Source: an uncultured Selenomonadaceae bacterium (GTDB lineage: Bacteria > Bacillota > Negativicutes > Selenomonadales > Selenomonadaceae). From it: a DNA stretch of 9,418 bases. The notes under the pieces were generated by a model. That model searched no databases, had not been told where the DNA came from, and saw only the letters and a program-made list of their open reading frames with translations. This document shows positions 1 to 5,069 of this stretch, piece by piece; within the stretch, counting starts at the first letter, position 1; every line of letters starts with the position of its first letter. The stretch lies in assembly GCA_905235425.1 (NCBI GenBank), contig CAJOKY010000074.1, positions 1-9,418 on the forward strand. Reading direction: 5' to 3'. A program made the translations under genes and the position numbers.

Positions 1-1248
1 TTTCAAAGTGTAAGTTACACTGTAGGTACCCGCCGCCGTCGCTGTGTCACTGCCTGCTTTATTCATATAGGTTAAATCGACATTGGAGACCGACAAAGTG
101 ACAGCCGCACCCGTGTAATTCAGCTGTGTATTTGACGCGTACGGTTTAGCGAGCTTTTTCGCGGTAATATTCCACGTGATATTTTTATCAGCCGTTGAAC
201 CGTCCGACCAAGTGTAATTCGCAGTGTCATTCAGCTTGTAAGTAGCAGTGTAACTTCCCGCATTTTTAGCCGTAACAGTTCCCGCCTGCGTCATTTTGGA
301 CGAATCAAAATTTGTCACCGACAAAGTAACATTATTGCCTGTGAATTCGTAGCTGGTAATTGCGGCGGTAGGAACAGGTACAGTAGCCTTGTAAATCTGC
401 CACGTCACCGTACGAGCATTTCTTGTACCGTCGTTCCAACAATACAAGCCTCGCGGCGTAAATGTCACTGTGTATGTACCGACATTTGTACCTGAAAATT
501 GCCCTGCAATAGTTAATTTTTGCTCGTCGTAATTCAGCCATTGCGGGTAAATGACGCTGCCGGTATATGAAGGCTGTCCACTTTGAGAAGGTACGGCGCC
601 GATAAAAATATCGGTAGACGATAATTCTTCCCAGCCTTGATTCGTCAAAAGTTGTTTCTGCGTACTTTTCGGAGGCGCCGGAACCAATCCCGCCGCGCCG
701 TCTTGCGTTGCCGATGACGGCGTAAACTCTTTGATATTCAGAGTTTGTTGCTCGGGAATTGACTGAATCACCGCGTCGATTTTGGCATTTAATTTATTAT
801 CTTCGGACGCGCGTAAAGCCGCCTCGTTTGACAGATTGGCGTTTAATTCGCTTTTAAGCGCATTATCGGCATTGGTGCGTGCTGTGACTTCATTTTGCAA
901 TGCCGAGCCTAAAGATTCTGTTTGCGTGTTTCGCGTTAAAACTTCAGTGCTAATCGAAGTGCGTAAAGCCGCATCATCTTCCTGCCTAGTCATTGCCTCC
1001 TGCGTGATTTTAGCCGTATACTCCTGTTTTAACAGATAATCATCATTGGCGCGTAAGGTTACTTCGTCCGACAAGGCGGTACCTAATGCGGAAATATTGG
1101 CTTGCAAATTTGCATCTGCATTCTGCCGATTTTCTGATTCGGTATGAATAGCGGAAGTTAATGTCGCTAAATTTTGCCTGTCAATGTCGCCTTTTGCCTT
1201 CTCAAAAATCTGCTCTTCACGTAAAGGAACATTGTAAGATACACCCAT
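1..1248 (-). CDS. Phage tail fibre with coiled-coil stalk and Ig-like repeats (C-terminus cut by window edge)
   Basis: Open for 416 codons from ATG at 1248 to the window edge with no stop, so the C-terminus is missing. The start has an AGGGGTG site overlapping the stop of the gene before it. Residues about 35-165 are heptad-like, charged and Ala-rich, with recurring segments such as DEVTLRANDD, NEVTARTNAD and NEAALRASED, as expected for a trimeric fibre stalk. Residues about 186-206 (GLVPAP, then TQKQLLTNQGW) resemble the linker often seen in phage fibres before a receptor-binding part. From about 218 there are Ig-like beta repeats of about 70 residues with YTG, AGTYTVTF and Y-x-W-S-DG-T landmarks: two complete and a third cut off. 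Seen: the stalk, the linker and the repeats. Inferred: a distal fibre or adhesin that contacts the host surface. A non-phage cell-surface protein is unlikely because there is no signal peptide. Confidence 0.8.
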   Translation of the reverse strand, partial: MGVSYNVPLREEQIFEKAKGDIDRQNLATLTSAIHTESENRQNADANLQANISALGTALSDEVTLRANDDYLLKQEYTAKITQEAMTRQEDDAALRTSISTEVLTRNTQTESLGSALQNEVTARTNADNALKSELNANLSNEAALRASEDNKLNAKIDAVIQSIPEQQTLNIKEFTPSSATQDGAAGLVPAPPKSTQKQLLTNQGWEELSSTDIFIGAVPSQSGQPSYTGSVIYPQWLNYDEQKLTIAGQFSGTNVGTYTVTFTPRGLYCWNDGTRNARTVTWQIYKATVPVPTAAITSYEFTGNNVTLSVTNFDSSKMTQAGTVTAKNAGSYTATYKLNDTANYTWSDGSTADKNITWNITAKKLAKPYASNTQLNYTGAAVTLSVSNVDLTYMNKAGSDTATAAGTYSVTYTLK

Positions 1249-1259
1249 TTTTTCACCCC

Positions 1260-2702
1260 TTAAGTTGCAGGCGTCCACCCGACCGCCACGTTGTCAATGC
1301 GCGGGAAAATGCCCGTCCAATCGTACGACAAATAAATAACTTCGTCCGGCGCACCTGTCACAGTCAAAATCTGCGTTTCCTCGTCGTAATCCCAATTACC
1401 GGTGCAATAAATGCTTTCTTTTTTAGCACGGTGCGGAAGTGTAAACGTCAAGGTTTTGCCCGTCGAAGTCGCGATAATTTCTTCGTACGACGTACCGCTT
1501 TGCCGCGTCAATTCAAACTTAACGGCGCTGATTCTTTTGTCAATCGAATCAGTCAAACGGTGAATAAACCTTGACATAAAAAGTCCGGCGTCACCGTAAG
1601 GTTGTGATAATTCGCCTGCCATTTCTACCCAATTTTCAGCGTCAACGTCATACTCGTAAGACGCGCGTATTTCCGCACCTGAATCAGCCTTTAAATCTAC
1701 CGTCGCCGTCTGCGTATTATAGTAAAAATCGGTGATAGTCCTGCCGTTAGCCGTCAAATGAAGGGTATTTTGGTTAATACGCGGGTCAATACCGCCGTTA
1801 ATGCCCAAATAGTACGTTTCAATCGCTCCATTGCCGCGTCCAATCATAATATTTTTGCGTTGCGCAGGAAGTGTCGCGTACTTGATATAAGCCTTAATAT
1901 TGGCGTCTAAAAGCTCCGTGTGCTTAATCATCGCGTAACACGTTCCCAAGTCTTGATAGTACGTCTGCGGAAGGGTGTAAATTTCAAGTGTATCACCTGA
2001 CAAATTATAGGCGTCCGTGACATAAGCAACGTTGCAGTCAAAAACCTTAGCCTCGTCGGTACCGTCAAGCGCGGTCAAGGTGTAAATCGCCTTGAATTGA
2101 ACCGCCTCTGCCTCCTGCCCCGCCGCATTTGCCATTTCAAGCCAATCACCCCAATCACCGAATTTGTCACGAAGTCTAATCACGACGTCCGATTTCGCGT
2201 AGCCGTTATTGGCTTTATTAAACGACGCTGTGACAATTCTAGCGGGGTTATCGGTATGTTTAAGTTCAAAAATCGGCGAAAACTGGTCTCTCGTGTATTC
2301 ATCGTTGAAACAATTGACCTTCAGACCGATTTTCATTTTTGGCATAACCACCGAATCACGCGGAGCGTCAAGTGCGATAATCGGATAAACCTTTTTATTA
2401 AGCCATTTGGCAATGCCCTGAACCGCCAACAATTCCGCCGCAGTGTTGCCGTATTCCAGAATATCGTCAATTTCGCCGTACGAAGGATATTTGGTCAAGC
2501 CTTCATTTGTGAAGTAAAAAAGTTCGCCGTCCACTTCAAAAATGACGCGGCGATTAGTACCGGCAGGCTCGGCACCGTAAACCAAAAAGCCGCTAACCTG
2601 CGTTTCGCCCGTCAAATCAAGCGGTTCTGTAGTTTTCAAAAGCGCACGACGTCTGAATTTAAATGTATCAGAGCCGCGTTGCATTGTATTTCTTTCAAGC
2701 AT
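1260..2702 (-). CDS. Unrecognised phage structural-type protein, 480 aa
   Basis: I do not recognise a named family. The frame stays open up to a GTG at 2711, but the ATG at 2702 is better: GGTGAT lies 4 bases before it, and the ATG overlaps the stop of the preceding gene by 8 bases (ATGCTTGA), which suggests coupled translation. The protein is 480 aa, with no signal peptide or membrane segment. It is rich in beta-prone stretches and aromatics (repeated Y, W and F in short DxxxxY and GDWGDW contexts). The N-terminal half contains VDGELFYFTNEGLTKYPSYGE-like strands; the C-terminal half has several short beta units ending in YLSYDW. It lies between small paralogous proteins and a fibre gene, so a baseplate, spike or fibre-attachment part is the best inference. 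A carbohydrate-binding role is possible but nothing in the sequence proves it. Confidence 0.75.
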   Translation of the reverse strand: MLERNTMQRGSDTFKFRRRALLKTTEPLDLTGETQVSGFLVYGAEPAGTNRRVIFEVDGELFYFTNEGLTKYPSYGEIDDILEYGNTAAELLAVQGIAKWLNKKVYPIIALDAPRDSVVMPKMKIGLKVNCFNDEYTRDQFSPIFELKHTDNPARIVTASFNKANNGYAKSDVVIRLRDKFGDWGDWLEMANAAGQEAEAVQFKAIYTLTALDGTDEAKVFDCNVAYVTDAYNLSGDTLEIYTLPQTYYQDLGTCYAMIKHTELLDANIKAYIKYATLPAQRKNIMIGRGNGAIETYYLGINGGIDPRINQNTLHLTANGRTITDFYYNTQTATVDLKADSGAEIRASYEYDVDAENWVEMAGELSQPYGDAGLFMSRFIHRLTDSIDKRISAVKFELTRQSGTSYEEIIATSTGKTLTFTLPHRAKKESIYCTGNWDYDEETQILTVTGAPDEVIYLSYDWTGIFPRIDNVAVGWTPAT

Positions 2703-2880
2703 TTGTATCACCGCTATTTTTGTACGTGTACAAAGTCACGTCGAAACAGTCATTATTAAAATTTTCAATGTCCTGCATCGCGCGATAAATTTCACCAATA
2801 ACCTCGTTGCATTCGTCATGAGACATACCGTCTAAAACTTCCAACATTTCATAAACGGCATTTGAGATATATTTATTCAT
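2695..2880 (-). CDS. Small acidic protein, 61 aa, paralogue of the gene upstream
   Basis: The frame extends upstream to 2925, but the ATG at 2880 is preferred: AGGTGAT lies just before it, and ATGAATAA overlaps the preceding stop by 8 bases. The 61-aa product is acidic and helical in its first 40 residues. The segment VLDGMSHDEC (residues 15-24) matches ELDGVSVSDC in the neighbour encoded at 3079-2873, and both continue with a short amphipathic helix, so the two are paralogues. After residue about 43 (CFDVTLYTYKN) the match ends. No known family is recognised and there is no membrane segment. Position between the DUF2922 block and two large structural genes suggests an accessory or assembly role (inference). 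Confidence 0.7.
   Translation of the reverse strand: MNKYISNAVYEMLEVLDGMSHDECNEVIGEIYRAMQDIENFNNDCFDVTLYTYKNSGDTNA
2707..2712 (-). promoter_or_regulatory. Ribosome site deciding the ATG at 2702
   Basis: Minus strand GGTGAT, 4 bases before the ATG at 2702. It sits too close to the alternative GTG at 2711 to serve it, so it favours the 480-aa form. Confidence 0.6.
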
Positions 2881-3079
2881 CCGAATCACCTTCAGCAAGC
2901 AAAGACTTCGTGGTTTCGGCGTCAATCAGCGTATTTTCAACCACGAAACAATTAACCGCGTCCAAAATCTTTTTGCAGTCACTGACACTGACGCCGTCCA
3001 ATTCTTCGATAATTTTTATCACGACGCTTTTAAATTCCAGATTTTCGTTTAAAAGTTTAATTGCATTGTCTTTTGTCAT
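2873..3079 (-). CDS. Small acidic protein, 68 aa, first of a paralogous pair
   Basis: The frame is open to 3157, but the upstream part would run through a strong terminator hairpin. The ATG at 3079 has GAGGTGA at a 6-base spacing, giving 68 aa. The product looks all-helical and acidic, with ELDGVSVSDCKKIL at residues 26-39, matched in the next gene by VLDGMSHDECNEVI. The C-terminus is strongly acidic (EGDSDE). It is the first gene after the terminator at 3097-3134, so its expression depends on read-through or on a promoter I cannot identify. No family recognised. A structural-accessory or chaperone-like role is possible but unproven. Confidence 0.7.
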   Translation of the reverse strand: MTKDNAIKLLNENLEFKSVVIKIIEELDGVSVSDCKKILDAVNCFVVENTLIDAETTKSLLAEGDSDE

Positions 3080-3096
3080 AACTTTCACCTCAAAAA

Positions 3097-3134
3097 TTTT
3101 AAAAAAAATAAGGGGGAATGTTATATTTTCCCCC
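3097..3134 (-). terminator. Rho-independent terminator after the DUF2922 gene
   Basis: On the minus strand a 7-bp stem GGGGGAA/TTCCCCC (3134-3128 with 3118-3112) and a 9-base loop are followed by TTA and a run of eight T (3108-3101). It lies 72 bases after the stop at 3206 and 18 bases before the next start codon. It is the strongest terminator in the window and divides the small-protein block from the fibre genes that follow. Confidence 0.85.
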
Positions 3135-3141
3135 GCATTAA

Positions 3142-3172
3142 GCGCAAAACTCGACACGCGCCGCTTTCAGAC
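3142..3172 (-). repeat. Inverted copy of the 16-base-core hairpin repeat
   Basis: The minus strand carries CGGCGCGTGTCGAGTT (3163-3148), which occurs on the plus strand at 4284-4299 and 5040-5055. The match extends to about 29 bases with one gap and three differences (CTGAAA before the core, GCGC after it). It can form a 5-bp AAGCG/CGCTT stem, but no T-run follows, so it is not a terminator by itself. It is the only one of the three copies in this orientation. Confidence 0.8.
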
Positions 3173-3205
3173 ATTTATTTAATTTAAGCCATATTTAAAC
3201 AAATT

Positions 3206-3469
3206 TTACTCTGACAAATCGAATTTTACCTCTACCTTGTCGGTAATGGTGAATTTAGACGCGCCGACAACGGAAGCGCCGGTTTTGTCACCGATAATCG
3301 GCTGATTGATTTTAAGCGTTTCGACAAAGGCGTTAATTTCTGCCGCCGTCAAATCGTCGCGCGGGTTATCGACCGGCAAAGTGCGATTATCGCCGTCATA
3401 AAATTCGACAACCAAACTGCCCGTACTTGAACTGATAACAGTGTCAGCAAAAAGTTGAATATCAAACAT
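3206..3469 (-). CDS. DUF2922-family protein with MFDIQLFA leader, 87 aa
   Basis: ATG at 3469 is preceded by GGAGGTGA at a 5-base spacing; a GTG at 3478 falls inside that ribosome site and is not the start. Residues 1-8 are MFDIQLFA, also found at the start of the protein at 4256-3978. From residue about 17 the pattern fits DUF2922: a beta strand (SLVVEFYDGD), a VDNPRDDLT turn, a helix (AAEINAFVETL), then strands including GASKFTITDKVEVKF. The family is known from Firmicutes, usually next to DUF1659 genes, and has no established function. The DUF1659 gene lies directly upstream here, with 15 bases between its stop and this start. Location inside a phage tail block suggests a virion or assembly part (inference). 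Confidence 0.8.
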   Translation of the reverse strand: MFDIQLFADTVISSSTGSLVVEFYDGDNRTLPVDNPRDDLTAAEINAFVETLKINQPIIGDKTGASVVGASKFTITDKVEVKFDLSE

Positions 3470-3474
3470 TTCTT

Positions 3475-3482
3475 TCACCTCC
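3475..3482 (-). promoter_or_regulatory. Ribosome site deciding the ATG at 3469
   Basis: Minus strand GGAGGTGA ends 5 bases before the ATG. The competing GTG at 3478 is part of the motif itself, so MFDIQLFA is the true N-terminus. Confidence 0.7.
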
Positions 3483-3484
3483 GA

Positions 3485-3688
3485 TTAAGCCTGCGTCGCA
3501 TTCGTGATATCTTTCGTGTCGATGCGCTCGACTTTTGAGTAAGAGTTTTGAGACAGCTCCATAAGCCCTACCGCGAAATTTTTCAAGACGTAATCTGCCG
3601 CATCAGGGTTAATGTTGCCGACCGTTTTTTGCAGAGCATTTAAATTTTCGTCACGAGAATAGATTTTAAGTGAAGTGTTTACCGCCAT
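3485..3688 (-). CDS. DUF1659-family protein, 67 aa
   Basis: The start ATG at 3688 has AGGAGG upstream, directly after the stop of the gene before it (13 bases between). The whole protein fits DUF1659: an N-terminal strand, a NINPDAADYVL segment (residues about 25-35), a helix, and a KVERIDTKDI ending, the counterpart of the V-x-R-V/I-D close usual in this family. Over its whole length it aligns with the first 65 residues of the 232-aa protein at 5010-4312 (shared DENL, KT, G-x-x-NP-x-A-x-DY-x-LK, LS-x-NS, R-x-DT-x-DI-x-NA). The family has no known activity. It is flanked by DUF2922-type genes, the usual partner in Firmicutes; here the pair sits in a tail-gene block, which suggests a structural or assembly role. 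Confidence 0.8.
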   Translation of the reverse strand: MAVNTSLKIYSRDENLNALQKTVGNINPDAADYVLKNFAVGLMELSQNSYSKVERIDTKDITNATQA

Positions 3689-3701
3689 TATTCACGCCTC
3701 C

Positions 3702-3959
3702 TTACTCGTCATTGAGATTAATTTCGCGCGAATCAGTCATAGTCATTCCTGCAGCTACAATGCCCGTACAAGAGGCGCCCGCGTCCGAAAGAATCAAGCC
3801 TGCGATATCGTCAACGTCGTTGGCATTGAAATTTTTAATCGCCGCTTTAATCACGCTTGCCTCGCTGGTACTAATTTCAGGGTACGGTCCCACGCTGAAT
3901 TTGCGCGTCGTTTCATCTTCGTAACCGAAAGTCAAATTAAGTTCAGTTTTGTAAGCCAT
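3702..3959 (-). CDS. DUF2922-like protein, 85 aa
   Basis: ATG at 3959 has AGGAGGTGG at a 5-base spacing; the GTG at 3968 lies inside that site and is rejected. The 85-aa protein starts MAYKTELNLTFGYEDETTRKF, two beta strands round an acidic turn, then GPYPEISTSEA leading into a helix (VIKAAIKNF) and a second half ending in REINLNDE. The strand-turn-helix-strand order is that of DUF2922, but the VDNP turn is replaced by VGPYPE and the protein lacks the MFDIQLFA leader. It has two cysteines-free strands and one cysteine near residue 62 (ASCTGI). It directly precedes the DUF1659 gene. I am fairly sure it is a divergent DUF2922-type paralogue; the function is unknown. Confidence 0.7.
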   Translation of the reverse strand: MAYKTELNLTFGYEDETTRKFSVGPYPEISTSEASVIKAAIKNFNANDVDDIAGLILSDAGASCTGIVAAGMTMTDSREINLNDE

Positions 3960-3964
3960 TTTTG

Positions 3965-3973
3965 CCACCTCCT
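3965..3973 (-). promoter_or_regulatory. Ribosome site deciding the ATG at 3959
   Basis: Minus strand AGGAGGTGG, 5 bases before the ATG. It overlaps the alternative GTG at 3968, which therefore cannot be the start. Confidence 0.7.
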
Positions 3974-3977
3974 AAAA

Positions 3978-4256
3978 TCAATCCGGCTCGCCTACTACGC
4001 CTTGCGTAAAGGTAATAACCTTTGAATTGCTGATATAACTGCCGCCTGCAATGTCGCCAATGACTTTGTCAAGCACGGCATTTGCCTGAGCGGGCGTACC
4101 GGACGCAGTAAAGCCTTTCATCGTGAATTCCTTTTGGTCAGTGGGCGTTTCACCGTCTTTCGCAATGTGACCGTCGGCATTCAAGCACACCTTGAATTTG
4201 ACGTTTGCAACGGGATTAGCCGCCCAGCTTTCCGCGAAAAGTTGAATATCAAACAT
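3978..4256 (-). CDS. Small protein with MFDIQLFA leader, possibly divergent DUF2922, 92 aa
   Basis: The frame extends to 4418, but that would lie inside the previous gene and across a hairpin. ATG at 4256 has AAAGGGG 8 bases upstream and yields MFDIQLFA, the same eight residues that open the DUF2922 protein at 3469. The remaining 84 residues hold a strand (VKFKVCLNADG), a polar loop, a second strand (KEFTMKGF), an alanine-rich helix (PAQANAVLDKVIGDI) and a last strand (SKVITFTQGVV). This order resembles DUF2922, but sequence identity is too low to be sure. It lies 18 bases before the next gene in the same block. The function is unknown; a virion or assembly component is inferred from the neighbours. 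Confidence 0.7.
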   Translation of the reverse strand: MFDIQLFAESWAANPVANVKFKVCLNADGHIAKDGETPTDQKEFTMKGFTASGTPAQANAVLDKVIGDIAGGSYISNSKVITFTQGVVGEPD

Positions 4257-4264
4257 AAAAAATT

Positions 4265-4271
4265 CCCCTTT
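4265..4271 (-). promoter_or_regulatory. Ribosome site deciding the ATG at 4256
   Basis: Minus strand AAAGGGG, 8 bases before the ATG, just after the hairpin T-run. The same arrangement (AAAGGGGGAATTTGTTATG) precedes the gene starting at 5010. Confidence 0.6.
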
Positions 4272-4275
4272 CTGT

Positions 4276-4305
4276 CTGAAAAACGGCGCGTGTCGAGTTC
4301 CGCGC
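4276..4305 (+). repeat. Hairpin repeat, direct copy 1
   Basis: Identical to 5032-5061 at 29 of 30 bases and inverted relative to 3142-3170. The core is CGGCGCGTGTCGAGTT. The copy coincides with the terminator-like hairpin between the 232-aa and 92-aa genes. Confidence 0.85.
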
Positions 4306-4306
4306 C
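4279..4306 (-). terminator. Terminator-like hairpin after the 232-aa gene
   Basis: Minus strand stem GGCGCG/CGCGCC (6 bp; 4306-4301 with 4290-4285), a 10-base loop, then G and five T (4283-4279). It begins 5 bases after the stop at 4312. The next ribosome site lies only 7 bases beyond the T-run and no promoter is visible between, so it probably attenuates or processes the transcript rather than stopping it fully. Confidence 0.65.
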
Positions 4307-4311
4307 TGTTG

Positions 4312-5010
4312 TTATTCTGTTTCAAGCGCCCAATTAAAGCTGTATTCGTCAATTTCAAATCCGCTTGTATCAGAGGCGTTATCGTAAAGTGATTGTAAAA
4401 TGTAGGTGCCGGTTGCACCTACACCTGCCTGAATTTCAGCCGAAATTTGGTCTACATCTGCCGTAAATGACAAAGCGCCGTTGCTAAATGTCGCCGTAAC
4501 ACCAACTTGTTCATCTTCGTCTTCCAATTCAGCAAGTTTGCTGTTTATCAGAGTGACGATATCGTGAATAGTTGCGGTATCGCCGGTTGACAGTGCGATT
4601 AATTCGCCGTAAGTGATATTGATATTGGCAACTTTGTCGAAGTCATTAACGCCAAAAAGTAACTCCAACGCAGAGTTATCACCCGAGTTGCCGTTAGCTG
4701 AATCAGCGGCTAATGCACTTTGGAGGAAGGATTTAAACGTTGCACTGTTGGTAGAAAAGAAATCGCTCGTGCTTGCAAAATTTAATGATTTTCCGCTTAT
4801 AACGGGTGTAGATTCTTCCTGTGCATTTGAAATATCGCGTGTATCGACGCGGTATATATTGCGTACGCTGTTATTTGACAACGCATAAGCGCCGGTTACA
4901 AGACTTTTCAGCGTATAATCAGTGGCGTTTGGGTTGACATAGCCGAAAGTTTTTGAAGAGGCTTTTAAATTTTCGTCAACAGTTTGAAAATTTAGTTTTG
5001 TTGTAGCCAT
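4312..5010 (-). CDS. DUF1659-like N-terminus with a 165-residue extension, 232 aa
   Basis: ATG at 5010 has AAAGGGGG 8 bases upstream. Residues 1-65 align end to end with the 67-aa DUF1659 protein at 3688-3485 (DENLKA, KTFGYVNPNATDYTLK, ALSNNS, YRVDTRDISNA). Residues 66-232 are extra: a Ser/Asn-rich linker (about 80-115, with SANGNSGDNSA), a strand and helix region (about 125-170, INITYGELIAL, then TIHDIVTLINSKLAELEDEDE) and beta-prone strands to the end (GALSFTADVDQI, TYILQSLYD, EYSFNWALETE). I know no named domain for this part. DUF1659 proteins are normally about 70 aa, so this is a fusion or an enlarged paralogue. It heads the block of five small genes and is framed by two copies of the hairpin repeat. 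A structural role is inferred from context only. Confidence 0.75.
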   Translation of the reverse strand: MATTKLNFQTVDENLKASSKTFGYVNPNATDYTLKSLVTGAYALSNNSVRNIYRVDTRDISNAQEESTPVISGKSLNFASTSDFFSTNSATFKSFLQSALAADSANGNSGDNSALELLFGVNDFDKVANINITYGELIALSTGDTATIHDIVTLINSKLAELEDEDEQVGVTATFSNGALSFTADVDQISAEIQAGVGATGTYILQSLYDNASDTSGFEIDEYSFNWALETE

Positions 5011-5031
5011 AACAAATTCCCCCTTTGATAT

Positions 5032-5061
5032 CCGAAAAACGGCGCGTGTCGAGTTCCGCGC
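5032..5061 (+). repeat. Hairpin repeat, direct copy 2
   Basis: Matches 4276-4305 at 29 of 30 bases, including the whole loop tgtcgagttc. It lies between the glycine-rich fibre gene and the 232-aa gene. Confidence 0.85.
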
Positions 5062-5066
5062 TTTTC
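5034..5066 (-). terminator. Terminator-like hairpin after the glycine-rich fibre gene
   Basis: Minus strand inner stem GCGCG/CGCGC (5061-5057 with 5046-5042), a 10-base loop, and an outer GAAAA/TTTTC pairing (5066-5062 with 5038-5034) broken by a 3-base bulge. The 3' side supplies a CGTTTTTC T-run. It starts 3 bases after the stop at 5070 and ends 23 bases before the ATG at 5010. Partial termination between the fibre and the small-protein block is likely. Confidence 0.65.
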
Positions 5067-5069
5067 AGA

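Noticed and set aside
332..541. Minus-strand 69-codon frame inside the fibre at 1-1248
   Set aside because: Out-of-frame shadow of the fibre gene, with Arg/Tyr/Cys-rich composition.
782..1574. Plus-strand open frames at 782-1039 and 1161-1574
   Set aside because: They lie opposite strong minus-strand genes, lack good ribosome sites and encode low-complexity Cys/Arg/Phe-rich chains typical of antisense frames.
2097..2759. Plus-strand open frame of 220 codons
   Set aside because: It is fully antisense to the 480-aa gene, has Arg/Phe/Cys/His-rich composition and no recognisable domain; the coding strand has coupling signals and the opposite does not.
3120..3147. Possible promoter on the minus strand: TTGCGC, 16 bases, TATAAC
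   Set aside because: The -35 matches at only three of six positions and the -10 lies in the loop of a strong terminator, so it is probably chance.
3142..4305. Mobile element or invertible segment bounded by the inverted repeat copies
   Set aside because: There is no recombinase or transposase in the window and no target-site duplication could be seen; kept only as a hypothesis under the repeat finding.
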